Source: Ephydatia muelleri (lineage: Eukaryota; Porifera; Demospongiae; Spongillida; Spongillidae). From it: DNA of 64,000 bases. A program made the position numbers and the translations under genes. The stretch's first letter is position 1. Each line of letters starts with the position of its first letter. Below the pieces are notes generated by a model. It had not been told where the DNA came from. It ran no database searches and worked only from the letters and a program-made list of their open reading frames with translations. The DNA lies in assembly GCA_013339895.1 (NCBI GenBank), contig JABACO010000020.1, positions 4,040,049 to 4,104,048 of the forward strand, read 5' to 3'. Positions 1 through 10,799 of the stretch are shown piece after piece.

Positions 1-480
1 TGGGATGATACATCAGCTGAATTGTAAAGTAGTTGTTGCTCACCTGCTGTATAAGGCATGAACTGGATAGAATTCGCTGGAATGAAAGGTTGTTGTTGAT
101 CCGTTGAAGAGATGGATAGAAGGAAAGACTTTATGCTTGGTATGGATTGTGCGCTTAAGATTAATTGATGTTGCAACTTTGCTTGTCTGTTCTCAGCTCC
201 ACTTCGTTTTAGCTTTTGGCTCGACATTGCTTGAGGCTTGAAAAGATGGGATGATCCAATAATCTGTAGTAGCTGGCACTATTGTTGTGTAACAAGGCCC
301 TATACGGTATTTTGTTGATGTCGAGCGCACGCGCCGGCAATACAATGAAGTAAAGTTAACACATATAATATCAATATCATTGTGTCGATCATATTTCGTC
401 ACTAATTGAGTTATGAAGAAGGGTGGAGTTAGTTGGGGGAGGAGGGGGGGGGGGGCATGGCTCCCCGGACACTGCCCTGG
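1..480 (-). mobile_element. hAT transposon 5' end in intron 9 of copine copy 1
   Basis: An ORF starts with ATG at 227-225 and stays open to the window edge (75 codons). It opens MSSQKLKRSGAENRQAK, which resembles the KxSGAxxRK N-terminus of ZMYM1-like hAT transposases (family knowledge). A C-rich terminal sequence beginning CAGGGCAGTGTCCGGG lies at about 479 and fits a hAT terminal inverted repeat (inference). The first 400 bases are a close match to 24783-25180, so the insertion predates the copine duplication. In this copy the N-terminus is still open; in the other copy it is decayed. The catalytic part would lie left of the window. Confidence 0.6.
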
Positions 481-795
481 GGCAGCCTATGAGAATGGAA
501 TGTTATTGGACTTCATTAATTGAGTTGTAAGCATATTTATCTACACTGGCCTCATCCAAAGTCATATCTTCCATCTCTTCACTCAGCAAATACGCCCTCA
601 CATCATCAATGCAGCTACACGAACCCTTCAGCCACACCCACCATGAACCCTCTCTTGCACCACCATGACCCCTCTCACCACACCCACCACGAACCCTCTG
701 GCCACACCCACCATGAACCACTATCTCTGGTCATAAAACACATGCATACTTGTAACTCATTCACAGATGTCAAGCTACCTCTGATATAGCAATAC

Positions 796-3529
796 CTGAG
801 CAGAGCCAATGTAGTGAAGTGAACTTGCATCAGAAGGTGAGCCGTTGGACCCCTACAATAAAATTTTAATAATGTTGACGCATGAGTTTGTGTACCACAT
901 CACACTTGTCACTTGTACGGTATGCATATGGTATGCTAAGTCATGTGCATTACAAAGCCATGTGTATGTAATTTTTTCACTCACAGTGAAGTCCACAGCC
1001 ACGATCAAGCTAATCTGGCAGCCTCCTTTAATGTAATCCACAAAAGTAGGTCTAGGGACTGTTCTGAGGGAGAAAGTGTGTGTTACATGCATGCAAGAAG
1101 CTTTACAGAACACTTGCAATGAATCAGACAACAGAAGATGGAGAGCAACAAAGACTCTCTCATCCAAATCATGTAAGCATTACCATGACATCTGGTAATA
1201 TTGAAAACAGAAGTAATGGTGGTGTCGGATACTACATATGATAACAGAATGGGTGACATGCGATATGGTTCAGCTTTCTTCTACAGACCCCTTTTCCTTC
1301 CCCAGGAGGCAATTTGGGTGCCACAGACAATAAACATACTGTATACCTGTGGCACACTACCTTCAAATAAACCACCTACTTTACAGAATTGAACACCAAA
1401 ACTCCTGTGGACTTCTTCTTGCTCTTGGGAGAAGGATTGGTGAGTTCCAAATTCAACACCGTGCCACCTCTGTAAGTGTGTGTATGAGAGAGAAAGTGGA
1501 GGGAGGGAAGTGAGAAGGGAGGTGGGGTGCAATGGAACATGAAACACCTGGGGAAAGCACAATGGCACAAACCTTTCAGGACAGATGTCCTTCAGTGAGG
1601 TAGTAGTAAGTCCAATCAGTTCATTGTTTCCAGACCTACATGAAAATATGAAATGATCTACACATAGTTTTCCATGTGGAGGCATGCGGAGTACAACATA
1701 TAGCTAGACTGTTTGGCAACAAAAATGAGAAGCTGATGATGATGGTGATATAGAATTTAAAATAGGTCAATTTGAAAGCCCAAGATCATGTAGTCACAGG
1801 TGTTCGACTGGGCACCCATGGCTGCATGCATCCATCATAATCATTACTCTTCACAGCTGGACATAGGTTGTTAGAATCAAATGACACGATTTACTCATGG
1901 CACGTGACTCCTTGATGTGACAGCTTGTTAAGCAGCCAGGGTTAGTGAATCAATATCACCAGCGATAAAAAGCAATGCATGTATTTATTTTTTAATTATT
2001 AAACTAACTGAACACTACATGCATACACATATTAACACATGCTATCTACTGTGTCCCTACATGTACAATAATACTTGTGTACACACAACTACTAACCTGT
2101 TCCAATCCCACACTGAGATCTGTAGTGTCCTCTCCCAATCTCCACTGCACAGCGTCTGCATCTCCATATGAAATGCAGGCCACCTGACAGAAATCAAGAC
2201 ACTCAGCAAATATCCTATGTATACATGTACTGTTCTACTTAAGGTTACGAGGGGAACAACAAGTGTACCTTGGGGAGAGTGTCTTCATGATGGGCATGGA
2301 TCTGTACACCACTGTGAATTCACCCCCTTCCTGTGCCTTGGCTATCTCAATGTATGGATCAGACTGCATATTGCAGAGATTGTGTGTTGTGTGTTTGAGT
2401 GTGTGTATGTGAGTGTGTGTGAGTGCGTGTGTGAGTGGGCGTGATAAAGAAAAAAAAGAGGGCCAAAGACATGTAGTGTTGCAATGTATTTATGCCCAGC
2501 TTCAAACCGACCTTCCCAAACAGATCTTTCTTTTCTAGTTTGGTGGCACTAAGTTCAAAGTACACAACAAACTCTGAATTCCGAACCTCCTCAGCCTGAA
2601 TAGTGATCGTACCAGCAGGGTTGCCTGGGGAGGAGGAAGGATAGACAATAGTGAAGAACAGAAAATGGAAATGGAGATAAGTGTACTTACATAATATCAT
2701 ACACTGCACAATGCAGGCACAGTAAAGCCACATACTGCAGTACCAAATAAGCATGCAAACAAATATGTATCCACCTTTTAATCCCAGTGGCTTGGTGAGG
2801 TGTACCCCTGCTGCCACAATCTCTGCCAGAGTACACTCCATGGTACCAAGAAGCTGTTGCTTGTCAATGTTGTCCACATGATGCTTGTCATCCACATCAT
2901 ACACAGCAAACTGAAGGTTCTGGACCTCCTCAAATCTGTACTCCATATTGAAAGTGGTGGAGAACTGCAAAAGGAATACGTAGTTCAAAAAGTGCTCATG
3001 CGTGTGTTGTCTGTGGGTGTATTGTTTTAAAACGCGGCCAGATATTCTTCATGGTCCGACATGGATCCGTGTTATATTAGCAAACCTGTGTACGGCATAC
3101 ATGTATATCCGCTTAGGTGACTTTCATTCGGGCAGCTGTCTGCCAGGCCACGGGCGCCAAAAACTAACAATGTGTAGAGAAATACACACACGCGCAATTT
3201 TCAGGTCCATTGGAGAGAGGGGGGGCGGGGTCGGGAGAGCGGGAGATAAACAATGGCCACTCTGAGGCGGCCCCACCCTCTAGAGCCGATAACTTCTATG
3301 TATCCCTGCAATGCGCCGCCAAACCAAATACCTTAGGATTGAGGTTGTTTTCGATAAGCTCGGTCCTGCCCACTTTAGTCCATTCCACTTCACGTCCTCT
3401 GCAGTACAGAAACACCGCGGGGTCACTTTTAGAGAAGTGGTCCAAGTTTTTTAGTTTGGAGCACGAGACAGATAGCTCCACTTTAGAGCTTAGGTTGCTA
3501 CTAGGAGGAGGAAACGACTGAGCGGCCAT
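796..3529 (-). CDS. Copine, tandem copy 1, exons 1-9 (3' part beyond window)
   Basis: Copines bind membranes in a calcium-dependent way through two C2 domains and recruit partners through a VWA domain. Exons read on the minus strand are 3332-3529, 2775-2964, 2512-2624, 2269-2363, 2097-2183, 1573-1635, 1380-1469, 985-1063 and 796-852. All have GT-AG borders and compatible phases, giving 324 codons without a stop. C2A covers about residues 10-130 (FSKSDP, YDVDDKH). C2B covers about 145-260 ([21 protein letters not shown], in which one usual acidic ligand is Asn). The VWA domain begins at [19 protein letters not shown] with the metal-site motif DFTxSNG. Exon lengths match copy 2 exactly. Residue changes, for example A39V in exon 1 and FAVYD to FVVYD in exon 2, show that the two copies are diverging. 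Exons 10 onward should lie left of position 1. Confidence 0.93.
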
Positions 3530-3565
3530 TGCAAAACAGGCGGAATGTAGTCACGTTCAACTCAA

Positions 3566-3573
3566 TGATGTCA
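3566..3573. promoter_or_regulatory. CRE/ATF-like site upstream of copine copy 1
   Basis: TGATGTCA (TGACATCA on the coding strand) lies 37 bp upstream of the copine start codon. The same octamer is kept 17 bp upstream of the copy 2 start at 43055-43062, although the sequence between has changed. It resembles an ATF/CREB half-consensus site. Function is inference. Confidence 0.25.
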
Positions 3574-3610
3574 TACGTTCCTCCTTGTCCCTGTGCAAGC
3601 AAGCTTTAGT

Positions 3611-4168
3611 GATTTTTTAACACTGGGTCCATGAAATTTTGATACCAAAAAGTGTGCACCATATTCCCCAAAAAGTTGTCGCTCGCTACTTTTTTGCCAG
3701 CAACATGCAGACATATTCTTAAAAAGCACAATGATCGCTGGTTCTAGATCTGTAATTAAAAGAGATCAGCTTGCCTTACAAAAGCTGACGAGCTGGATCG
3801 TCTCCCAGGATTTTAGCGGTATTGATGCGAAGTGTCCTTTTTTTTAGCTACGCTTTAAAGTCACTGTATTTCGTTCTCAGAAGCGGTTTTTTTACTATAA
3901 ATGATAGTTTTAGGACAGCAGAGCACATAAAGCAGCTTGAAATGTTTTCCAGCTAACAGATATGTGCTATGATCAAGCTGTCAACAAACCGCATGTAACG
4001 AGCGTATGAAATGCACTTGATTATTTAGTATCAATCACATGCAAATATTGTTCACAAAACGTTGCTATCGTTCAACATGCGTGTAAACACACAATAGGGT
4101 GTCTACAAAAAGCTTATCCCAAGAAAGGATGACGTAAATGCAAACAAGAACATCCTTTGAGATTAATA
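3611..4168. other. Intergenic, no gene seen
   Basis: AT-rich sequence upstream of copine copy 1 and of the plus-strand Cys-rich pseudogene, which are divergently arranged. It may hold promoters for both. Homology with the copy 2 upstream region ends at about 3610. No ORF or repeat is recognised. Confidence 0.4.
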
Positions 4169-7050
4169 ATGGCTGCCCGTGGATGCAAGCACAAAAAGGG
4201 AATATGCAAGAGGTGTAATTCTGGACTATGCAATGCTTGTTGCATGTGTTTAAAGCGTATGGGACGTCCTAGGAAGAATGAAGATGAACAACGCCCCCAG
4301 TGAGTCATGGCAAAGCGTCATACTAAAATCCCAGCCCGATTCCTGAACACATTGTCGGACTCAGATATGATGCTTCTTGATCGTGTTCCTACACTTGGAA
4401 GTCATAAATCATCGACAGGTACTGGATCATCAGATCAAATTGGACCTGCTCAGTCGTTGGAAGCACCATTACTAAACTATACCAAAGCACAGCCATTAGA
4501 TACATGGTCACCAACCAACATCCTATGTGTGCTCAGTCAACTGGGTATTGCGGAGAAGAGTGCTGTACTTGATGTGAGGAGACTTCCAAGCATTGATGAT
4601 AGGAAAAAGGCTCGAGACATCACTGGAAAGGCATTTGCAACCCTGGAATGTGTCTTCAGTCGAATAGTCACTGGAGTGCTGAAAATGCTTCTGCCAGCAT
4701 GGCATGTACCAGATAAGATGTGGAAGCAAATGATTCACATTCCAATTGAAAATGCCACTGAAGACATTGATGATGAAGGTACTGTCATACCACCCATCAC
4801 AGCTGATGCTTGTAAGCAACAACTATATGATGTTGCTACAAGCATAGCACTGTCAGTTGTCCAATGTGGAGCTACCACTTCCATTGATGCTCGATCTTTA
4901 CTAGCAATCTTGCCTCTTGAATATGTTCAGGAGGTACTAGCCAAGGTTGGAGGGAAATCGTCAAAGGCAACAATGAAATGCATCATGTTCCAGGCAAAAG
5001 TGGATGACGAGTATCTTCACCGCAGTCATCAACTTGTTCCTTTTTTCAAACCCATCAAAGGATGAAGGATGAAGTAGTGAAATTGGCAGTGGAAACCGTG
5101 TATTATGTATCACACTTGGCTTGGCTAGTAGAAAGAGGACCTGCTACATCATGTAAATGGAAGGACTTGGAAAATATTTGTGCAATGAAATCGCTTGTAC
5201 TGAAGCGTGATGTGTCTGAGATGTATAAGGAGTATGCTGAAAATCATAAGATCCGATTTCCTGATCTCCCACACATGCAGGAATCTCTCCTCTGTGAGAT
5301 TGCCAAACACATCACTGGGTGGAAAAAAGCAACCTGCTCGAGCTGGGGTTGATTATATAAAAGTAAACTTTCATACTGACAATTTTGAACTCGTGGATAA
5401 GGTTATTGATATGATTGCCCCTGCTTCAGATTCTGACCAGATGCTGAGATCGCAACTGCTTCTTCAAAGATCCACAGTTTTTTTCCTTCCTCTCCTATAT
5501 ACATATTCACTGCATGTACATGAAGGAGTTATCCATCAGTATGAGTCTAAGAGTAGTTGCCAAAAGCATCAATGTCATCAGATCTCTGACGAAGAAAGGA
5601 ACGTTTTTCAATTATATCAAAACGGTTTCAAATTTAGCAGATGATCCTAATTTGTTTCAGGATATCAAGTCACAGCTGATTACATCCGTAAAAGCTCAGA
5701 TGGATATGTGTGCCTTGATTTCAGGGCAAATAAGAAACACTGAAAGTAGGACAGATGAAAATCAATCACCCGAGTACACTCTGGATCATGCATGCCCCAT
5801 GTACTGATTCAGCCACAGATGTATGTGGCCTGCTTGAGTGCGAAGCATGCAGGTGCTCATTCCTTTTCTATGATCAACTAAGGCAATCTGCACTAATGAT
5901 GATAGCAAGCAGGATGTACTTGCTGATATTCTTCTAACTATCCATCAATGTGAAAGGTGTACTTATAGATACATGGCCCATGTGGTCCAGGATGTCCAAC
6001 AGCAATATCTCATGAAGAAGGTGCGACACAGCATGAGTGCAGACACAGTGTATATTGTGTTTGACTTTAAACAAAAGTTTTGGAGCCGTGGATTCCAGGA
6101 AGGTGGCGATGCCTACTATGGCAAAAAGTGGTTTGGTATGGCGGCTTTTGTTAAGAACACAACTGATGCTCACATTTGTCAGGAAGACACTTTGGGGGAT
6201 AATGAGGTGGAAGATGCAGAAGGTGACGAGATAGAAATTTTGGAGGGTGGATGAGGAGGAGAGTTTGGAGAGTGATAAGGTGAAGAGTTTGAAAGGTGAT
6301 GAGGTGGAGAGTTTGGAGGGTGATGAGGTGGAGAGTTTGGAGGATGATGAGGTGGAGAGTTTGGAGGGTGATGAGGTGGAGAGTTTGGAGGGTGATGAGG
6401 TGGAGAGTTTGAAGGATGATGAGGTGGAGAGTTTGAAGGATGATGAGGTGGAGAGTTTGAGGGTGATGAGGTGGAGAGTTTGGAGGGTGATGAAGTGGAG
6501 AGTTTGGAGGGTGATGAGGTGGAGAGTTGGAGGGTGATGAGGTGGAGAGTTTGGAGGTGATGAGGTGGAGAGTTTGGAGGGTGATGAGGTGGAGAGTTTG
6601 GAGGTGTGATGAGGTGGAGAGTTTGGAGGTGTGATGAGGTGGATAGTTTGGAGGGTGATGAAGTGGAGAGTTTGGAGGCTGATGAGATGGAGAGTTCAGA
6701 CATTGATGAGGCGGATGATTTAGAGGGTGAGGTAGTAGAGGGCTTGGTGGAGAAGATGGATCATTTTGGGGATGAAGTGGAAGGTTTGGGGGATGAGATA
6801 GAAGGTTTGGTTGATGAGGAGGAGAATTTTGGGGATGATGTGGAGAGTTTGGGGAATGATGAGGTGGCATGCTCGTTGGCTGATGACACAGAAGGCGTAA
6901 AGGATGTGCAGATGGAGGGAAAAGAGCAAGAGTTTGAGAGCACCAGAGGGAGGGGCGCCCCCCTCTCGCACCCTCCCCGGGGGACTCCACCATTTAACTT
7001 TGGCCGCTGCACTTTTTATTCCCTTCCTACGGCTGGTGAGTATACCTTTT
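4169..7050 (+). pseudogene. Decayed Cys-rich/AT-hook gene with acidic octapeptide repeat tail
   Basis: I do not recognise a named family. The ORF starts at 4169 (MAARGCKHKKGICKRC). It has a dense Cys/His cluster (GICKRCNSGLCNACCMC) followed by an AT-hook-like GRPRK, suggesting DNA binding. An in-frame TGA at 4301 interrupts it, overlapping a consensus splice donor (CA|GTGAGT), so it may be a nonsense change or an unspliced border. The same frame continues to 5065. Coding-like sequence then jumps frame near 5060, 5320, 5480 and 5800-5960. It contains VDYIKVNFHTDNF, an LECEACRC zinc-like motif and VFDFKQKFWSRGFQEG...YYGKKWFGMAAFV. It ends in an acidic octapeptide repeat. The YGKKW-type block recalls proteins of unknown function that are repetitive in cnidarian and mollusc genomes, which would favour a transposon origin (inference). 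At least four frame breaks argue against a working gene. Confidence 0.5.
6230..6870 (+). repeat. 24-bp coding minisatellite (DEVESLEG)
   Basis: About 18-20 tandem copies of a 24-bp unit encode the acidic octapeptide DEVESLEG on the plus strand (variants DEVESLKD, DEVESLED). The array is regular to about 6700 and degenerate to about 6870. Single-base losses near 6457 and 6530 and small indels near 6555 and 6605 change frame inside the array, so reading switches from DEVESLEG to VMRWRVWR. Both strands lack stops because the unit is stop-free in several frames. The long antisense ORFs here are therefore not evidence of genes. Confidence 0.85.
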
Positions 7051-7764
7051 AGAAAAAGGGGCTCTGTCGCGAAGCCGCCGGTAATACCTCACAAGATGAC
7101 GGTAGTACATGTAAGTTATGACGTACTCCACATAAGATACCAAGCTTTCCTGGTTGTACTACTGCGAATTGGTGTTATACGACCTAGAATGTGTGATATC
7201 TCATCGGATGCATGAAGTTTGTACTATTTCAGTTTTCCACGAATTTCAAAACAATGAGGAGGATGTGATGTTGCTTTTTATCTTGTTTCTACATTACTAC
7301 ACGAGTCTGAGGATACCATTTTAAAGCGTTGAATACGCATGCATGCAAATTGAGATCGAGTTGAATAAGCTTTGGTATCAAATGTCACATATTGTTGGGG
7401 CAGATGTCATATGAGGTGATATACTAAGATAATGGCTTGCAAGTATGCTTTTCATCTTTGCTACGAGGTCTGAATATGTTCACAGGGAAGAGTTGAACTA
7501 TACGCGTGAATTGACTCTGCACCCTGCTCCCCCATTAAAACCCAAAGCCTCCTTGGTGCATTGACACCACTCCAGCATGTGGAGCACAGCACAGTGCTGA
7601 CCAACACCTTGGTACGCTTTTGACTGTAAGTTGAATAACCACTGTGAACATATTCTTCTCACAAGGCCAAGCCATCAAGAACTTCTTCTGTTCATTTGAC
7701 AGAGAATAGCCAGAATTCTGAAAATGCATATGCTTGAAGACCACATGCTGGAGTGGTTGTCAAT
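7051..7764. other. Non-coding, nothing recognised
   Basis: No ORF with family resemblance, no terminal repeat and no RNA gene is visible here. It separates the minisatellite pseudogene from a run of hairpins and MITEs. Confidence 0.4.
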
Positions 7765-7827
7765 GCTAGTCTCGCGGGTGGGTCTAACATACACTGTACG
7801 ATATTAGACCCAACCCGCGAAACTAGC
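7765..7827. repeat. 63-bp near-perfect hairpin
   Basis: Arms of 23 and 24 bp (GCTAGTCTCGCGGGT... at 7765-7787, inverted at 7804-7827) surround a 16-bp loop. There are two differences between the arms. It sits directly against a fold-back MITE half at 7830, so it may be that element's rearranged left end or a separate insertion. Confidence 0.7.
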
Positions 7828-7829
7828 GG

Positions 7830-8165
7830 GAAATGTGCTTTAACTTAGAAAGCAAATATCTTATCACCTGTTGAAGTAAAAATTAACGAAAAGGATTCTT
7901 AAGTACCTCAAGAGCTTCTCTAACTGGAAACCGAATTTGAGGCAATGCCGACACTCCTGCAGGGAAATACTCGTGTTTCGAACCCCTGGAGGTAAGACCT
8001 CTTGTATTTTCCCGAGGGAGTGGAGCTAAGAGACAATATTCGATTTATCCATAGAGAGATGGTGTGGCATCATGTGGTGAAAATAGGAAGTCGACAGCGT
8101 TAACGGTTCGGACGCTACGACGATTCACGCGCAGAGCATTTTTATAGTTATAATGTTATAAAACA
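7830..8165. repeat. Right half of a fold-back MITE (truncated)
   Basis: This stretch follows the same order of blocks as the right half of the intact fold-back MITE at 62520-63299: AAAAATTAACGA, then ACCGAATTTGA, then GAGATGGTGTGGCAT, GAAAATAGGAAGTCGA, ACGGTTCGGA and a TTTTTATA tail. The terminal GGGxCxGTTTCC sequence is missing. The left half is absent or replaced by the hairpin at 7765. Confidence 0.55.
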
Positions 8166-8177
8166 TAGGACATATAA

Positions 8178-8238
8178 CGCACATGACGTCAATACATTAC
8201 ACTACATTTTTGTGTAATGTAATTACGTCATGTGTGTT
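8178..8238. repeat. 61-bp hairpin (ACGTCA-containing)
   Basis: A near-perfect inverted repeat with arms 8179-8202 and 8212-8237 and a loop of about 9 bp. Arms contain CACATGACGTCAATACATTA. No relation in sequence to the hairpins at 7765, 41162 or 42597 is apparent. Confidence 0.65.
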
Positions 8239-9085
8239 TTAGTATTAACTAGCCAATAAATCCTACCAGTTTCTTACCTACTAGTAAAATGTCACAGGAG
8301 TTCGTCGTACCTTGCGTATTGCCGTGATTCGTCTCAAGCGATCTCCAAACAAACCATTCATAACCATAAAAGTAAAGGCTATACAAGTCAACCAAGCAAT
8401 TTTGATTCAGGTGAATACCTCCATTTTATGAGTATATTGTTCACAATTATAGTTTTGAATGTAACTTATGACGAGGAAGAGATAGGTGACACCAATATTA
8501 CATGTCTGTCAGGCTCTGAAACATCAAATGTTGCAAATAATTTGGAAAAACATAATAACAGGGGGTTCACTCATACAGATGATTTGGATTTCGAGATGAG
8601 CATGAGCAAAGAACGTTAACCAAATTAGTGGAATTTGTTCAACAGGCAGAGGCTACTAATATAAATCAGTTTATGGTGTAAAAGGAAGATCTATTTTGTC
8701 AGAGCATATTGATCTTATATTTCCTCAAGGTTTCTTATAAGAATCTTATAGGGCTTTAGGATCTTAGGTCGCTTACTCTTTCTTACACATTTTCTTATAA
8801 GAACTGAACTTCTTATAGAATTCTTAATAAGATCTTATAGGTATTTCTGGTAGGGAAGCGGTCCGCCCATGGCTCAATGTAGCAAGGAAACACCGAGCAC
8901 GTGATTACTATTGCGCAAAGAGCAAAGGTCATTGGTGTATGTACTGCTGTAAACCTGTTTTTTGAACTTGTTGGTACCTTGTACAGCTGCGTAGGACATT
9001 ACGTTGTCGAGGTGGTTGCTATGGATGACGCAAGTATGTTTCAATATTACTTCCAACATTTCTACGAGAGCAAACATCCGTGGCA
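8239..9085. other. Non-coding; TTATAAG-rich cluster at 8730-8850
   Basis: No gene is recognised. Between about 8730 and 8850 the palindromic word CTTATAAG or TCTTATAG recurs six or more times in both orientations, interspersed with GATCTTA, giving a locally self-complementary patch. The sequence from 8866 to 9085 may be a decayed left half of the MITE that follows. Confidence 0.4.
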
Positions 9086-9454
9086 TGCGTGCAATAATGG
9101 TGCAATCGAGCGGGAAATGTGCATTAATCTTGCACAGCTGTATCTCCGTGATGGATAGAGTAAAAATTAACAAACTGAACACATCAATCGCAACAAGACC
9201 CCTGTAGTACGTACTGAATTTGAAGCGATTTGAACGCTCCTACCTGTAGATGTGGTGGTTTTGAACCCCATGGAGTATCAGATCTCGTAGCATCAGCAAG
9301 GAACTGGTGCAAGGCCCCAGAATATTTTTTCCTGTAGTGTAATGGTGTACTATGACGTGATGAAAGCAGGAGGTTGATAGCATTAACTGTTGGGAAGTTA
9401 TAGCGATTCGAACGCGATGCATTTTTATAACATTCGTGGGGGCGGAAACGTCCC
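9086..9454. repeat. Fold-back MITE, right half
   Basis: Shares with the MITE at 62520-63299 the order CAATAATGG, AGCGGGAAA, CTGTATCTCCGTGA, AAAAATTAAC, GAATTTGAAGCGATTTGA, then GGGAAGTTATAGCGATTC and a TTATAACATT tail. It ends with GGAAACGTCCC, the outer terminus of this family, followed by ATTT, a candidate 4-bp target site. Confidence 0.6.
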
Positions 9455-9551
9455 ATTTATTATGTGTACAGACTCCCAATTTATCAGCATGATGAAAACA
9501 TTCAACTGATACAGAGGCTACTCTTTGTGTGAACTTGATCCTTAGAAATAT

Positions 9552-9612
9552 GGGACAGTTTCCGCCCCACGGATATATTGTACAATGTTATAAAAATGTG
9601 CATCGCATCCTA
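9552..9612. repeat. Fold-back MITE, left terminal fragment
   Basis: Starts GGGACAGTTTCCGCCCCACG, preceded by ATAT, and runs through TTATAAAAATGTGCATCGC before ending near 9612. This is the left terminus of the family seen complete at 44551-44800. Confidence 0.55.
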
Positions 9613-10799
9613 CCCCCCACCTCCAGCTTCCATCTTCTGTTTACCACTTTTTGCATGACAGGTCTGTGATCTAAATTATTCAGACATTATATCCACGCTA
9701 ACTATCTGCAATCCGCCCCATGACAGATGGCACTGATAATCGGCATGCACATGTCAGATCAAATCCCTTTCTCAATAATCTGTTAGTACTCATATGTTTA
9801 CATGTATCTGGTTCGATCCACGTAAGTAAAAAAAAAAAAAAAGACACAGGCTAGGTGTGTTCAATAATTTCTAAATCATTTCCTGGAGATACTAAAGTGA
9901 CATCAGGAATCCAGAGGTATTTAGCAACCTCATGTGAAAGTGTTACTTGATGTTATAAACACATGCAGAGGCTTTGAGTATGGAACACAGGAGAAAAAGA
10001 AGCTATATGCTGTAGAAGACAGATGATGCATCTTCACTCCTTTGATCACCTCAGTAGATGGCCTACCTCACCATGAAGTAGAACATTTCATCAAACACAT
10101 GAACATCACTAGCTCTTTCATTCAAATCGAAAAAGCCTATTCTGTAATATCAGAGATAATATATTAGAGGGCTAGACTTGCTTTGCCAACCAAGGCGTCT
10201 GGCTATTTTTTTTCCACTGGAGGGGGAAGGGTGGGGTAATGAAGGCAAGATCTGTAGGAGTGAGATTATGAAAGCTTTTGGTGAAGTAATATATCTCTGT
10301 ATGACAACTGATGTTTTCATACAATATGATTATGTAATGTTTTCAGATGTTATGAATGTTAATTGTACCTTTAGAGCATAGTACTCATAATAGTATTTGG
10401 TGAACACATTTACTCAAGTAATCACATTAGAATGCACTTATTAACTGCTATCTATATGGGAATAGTCAATAGGATGTTAAGTCAACATGAATAAAATGCA
10501 GTCATCACTGAGTTGAGTATGATATGTTCGGAGAAGTGATGTTGAAGGCATTACTTCAAGTTTATGCATAGATTTGTTTAGAAGCATGACCCTCTGTACA
10601 ATGATTCATGTAAATTAAAACTGTTGAGCATTGGTAATTATCAAAACTAATTACACTAGTTCATAACAAAGAATGCACAGAGACAGAACAGCTGCAATGT
10701 AAAAATATAGGTATTAATAATATATATAATTTCTAACTCTTTTCCACAACAAAAAATAAATTGTGCTAGGCTTGGTTCAACTTTCCATCAGCAAAATAC
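9613..10799. other. 3' flank of copine copy 2, AT-rich
   Basis: Downstream of the proposed copine stop codon at 10800-10802. It holds an A-run at about 9830 and a solitary terminal-repeat-like motif at 10151. No AATAAA was found on the minus strand close to the stop, so the 3' UTR end is unresolved. No other gene is visible. Confidence 0.35.
10151..10171 (+). repeat. Solitary TIR-like motif of the 15847 transposon family
   Basis: CAGAGATAATATATTAGAGG here differs by a single inserted base from the terminal repeat of the transposon at 15847-18081. No partner repeat was found between here and 11050, so this is a truncated relic or a chance match of about 20 bases. Confidence 0.45.

Noticed and set aside
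4301-4303. In-frame TGA as a selenocysteine codon
   Set aside because: No selenocysteine insertion element was identifiable, and the following region has further frame breaks. Nonsense or splicing is simpler.
6230-6870. Regularly spaced repeat that could be read as a CRISPR array
   Set aside because: It is a head-to-tail 24-bp minisatellite without spacers, inside a eukaryotic coding-like sequence.
6151-6993. 280-residue and 174-residue Ser/Pro/His-rich ORFs on the minus strand
   Set aside because: They are antisense readings of the stop-free DEVESLEG minisatellite.
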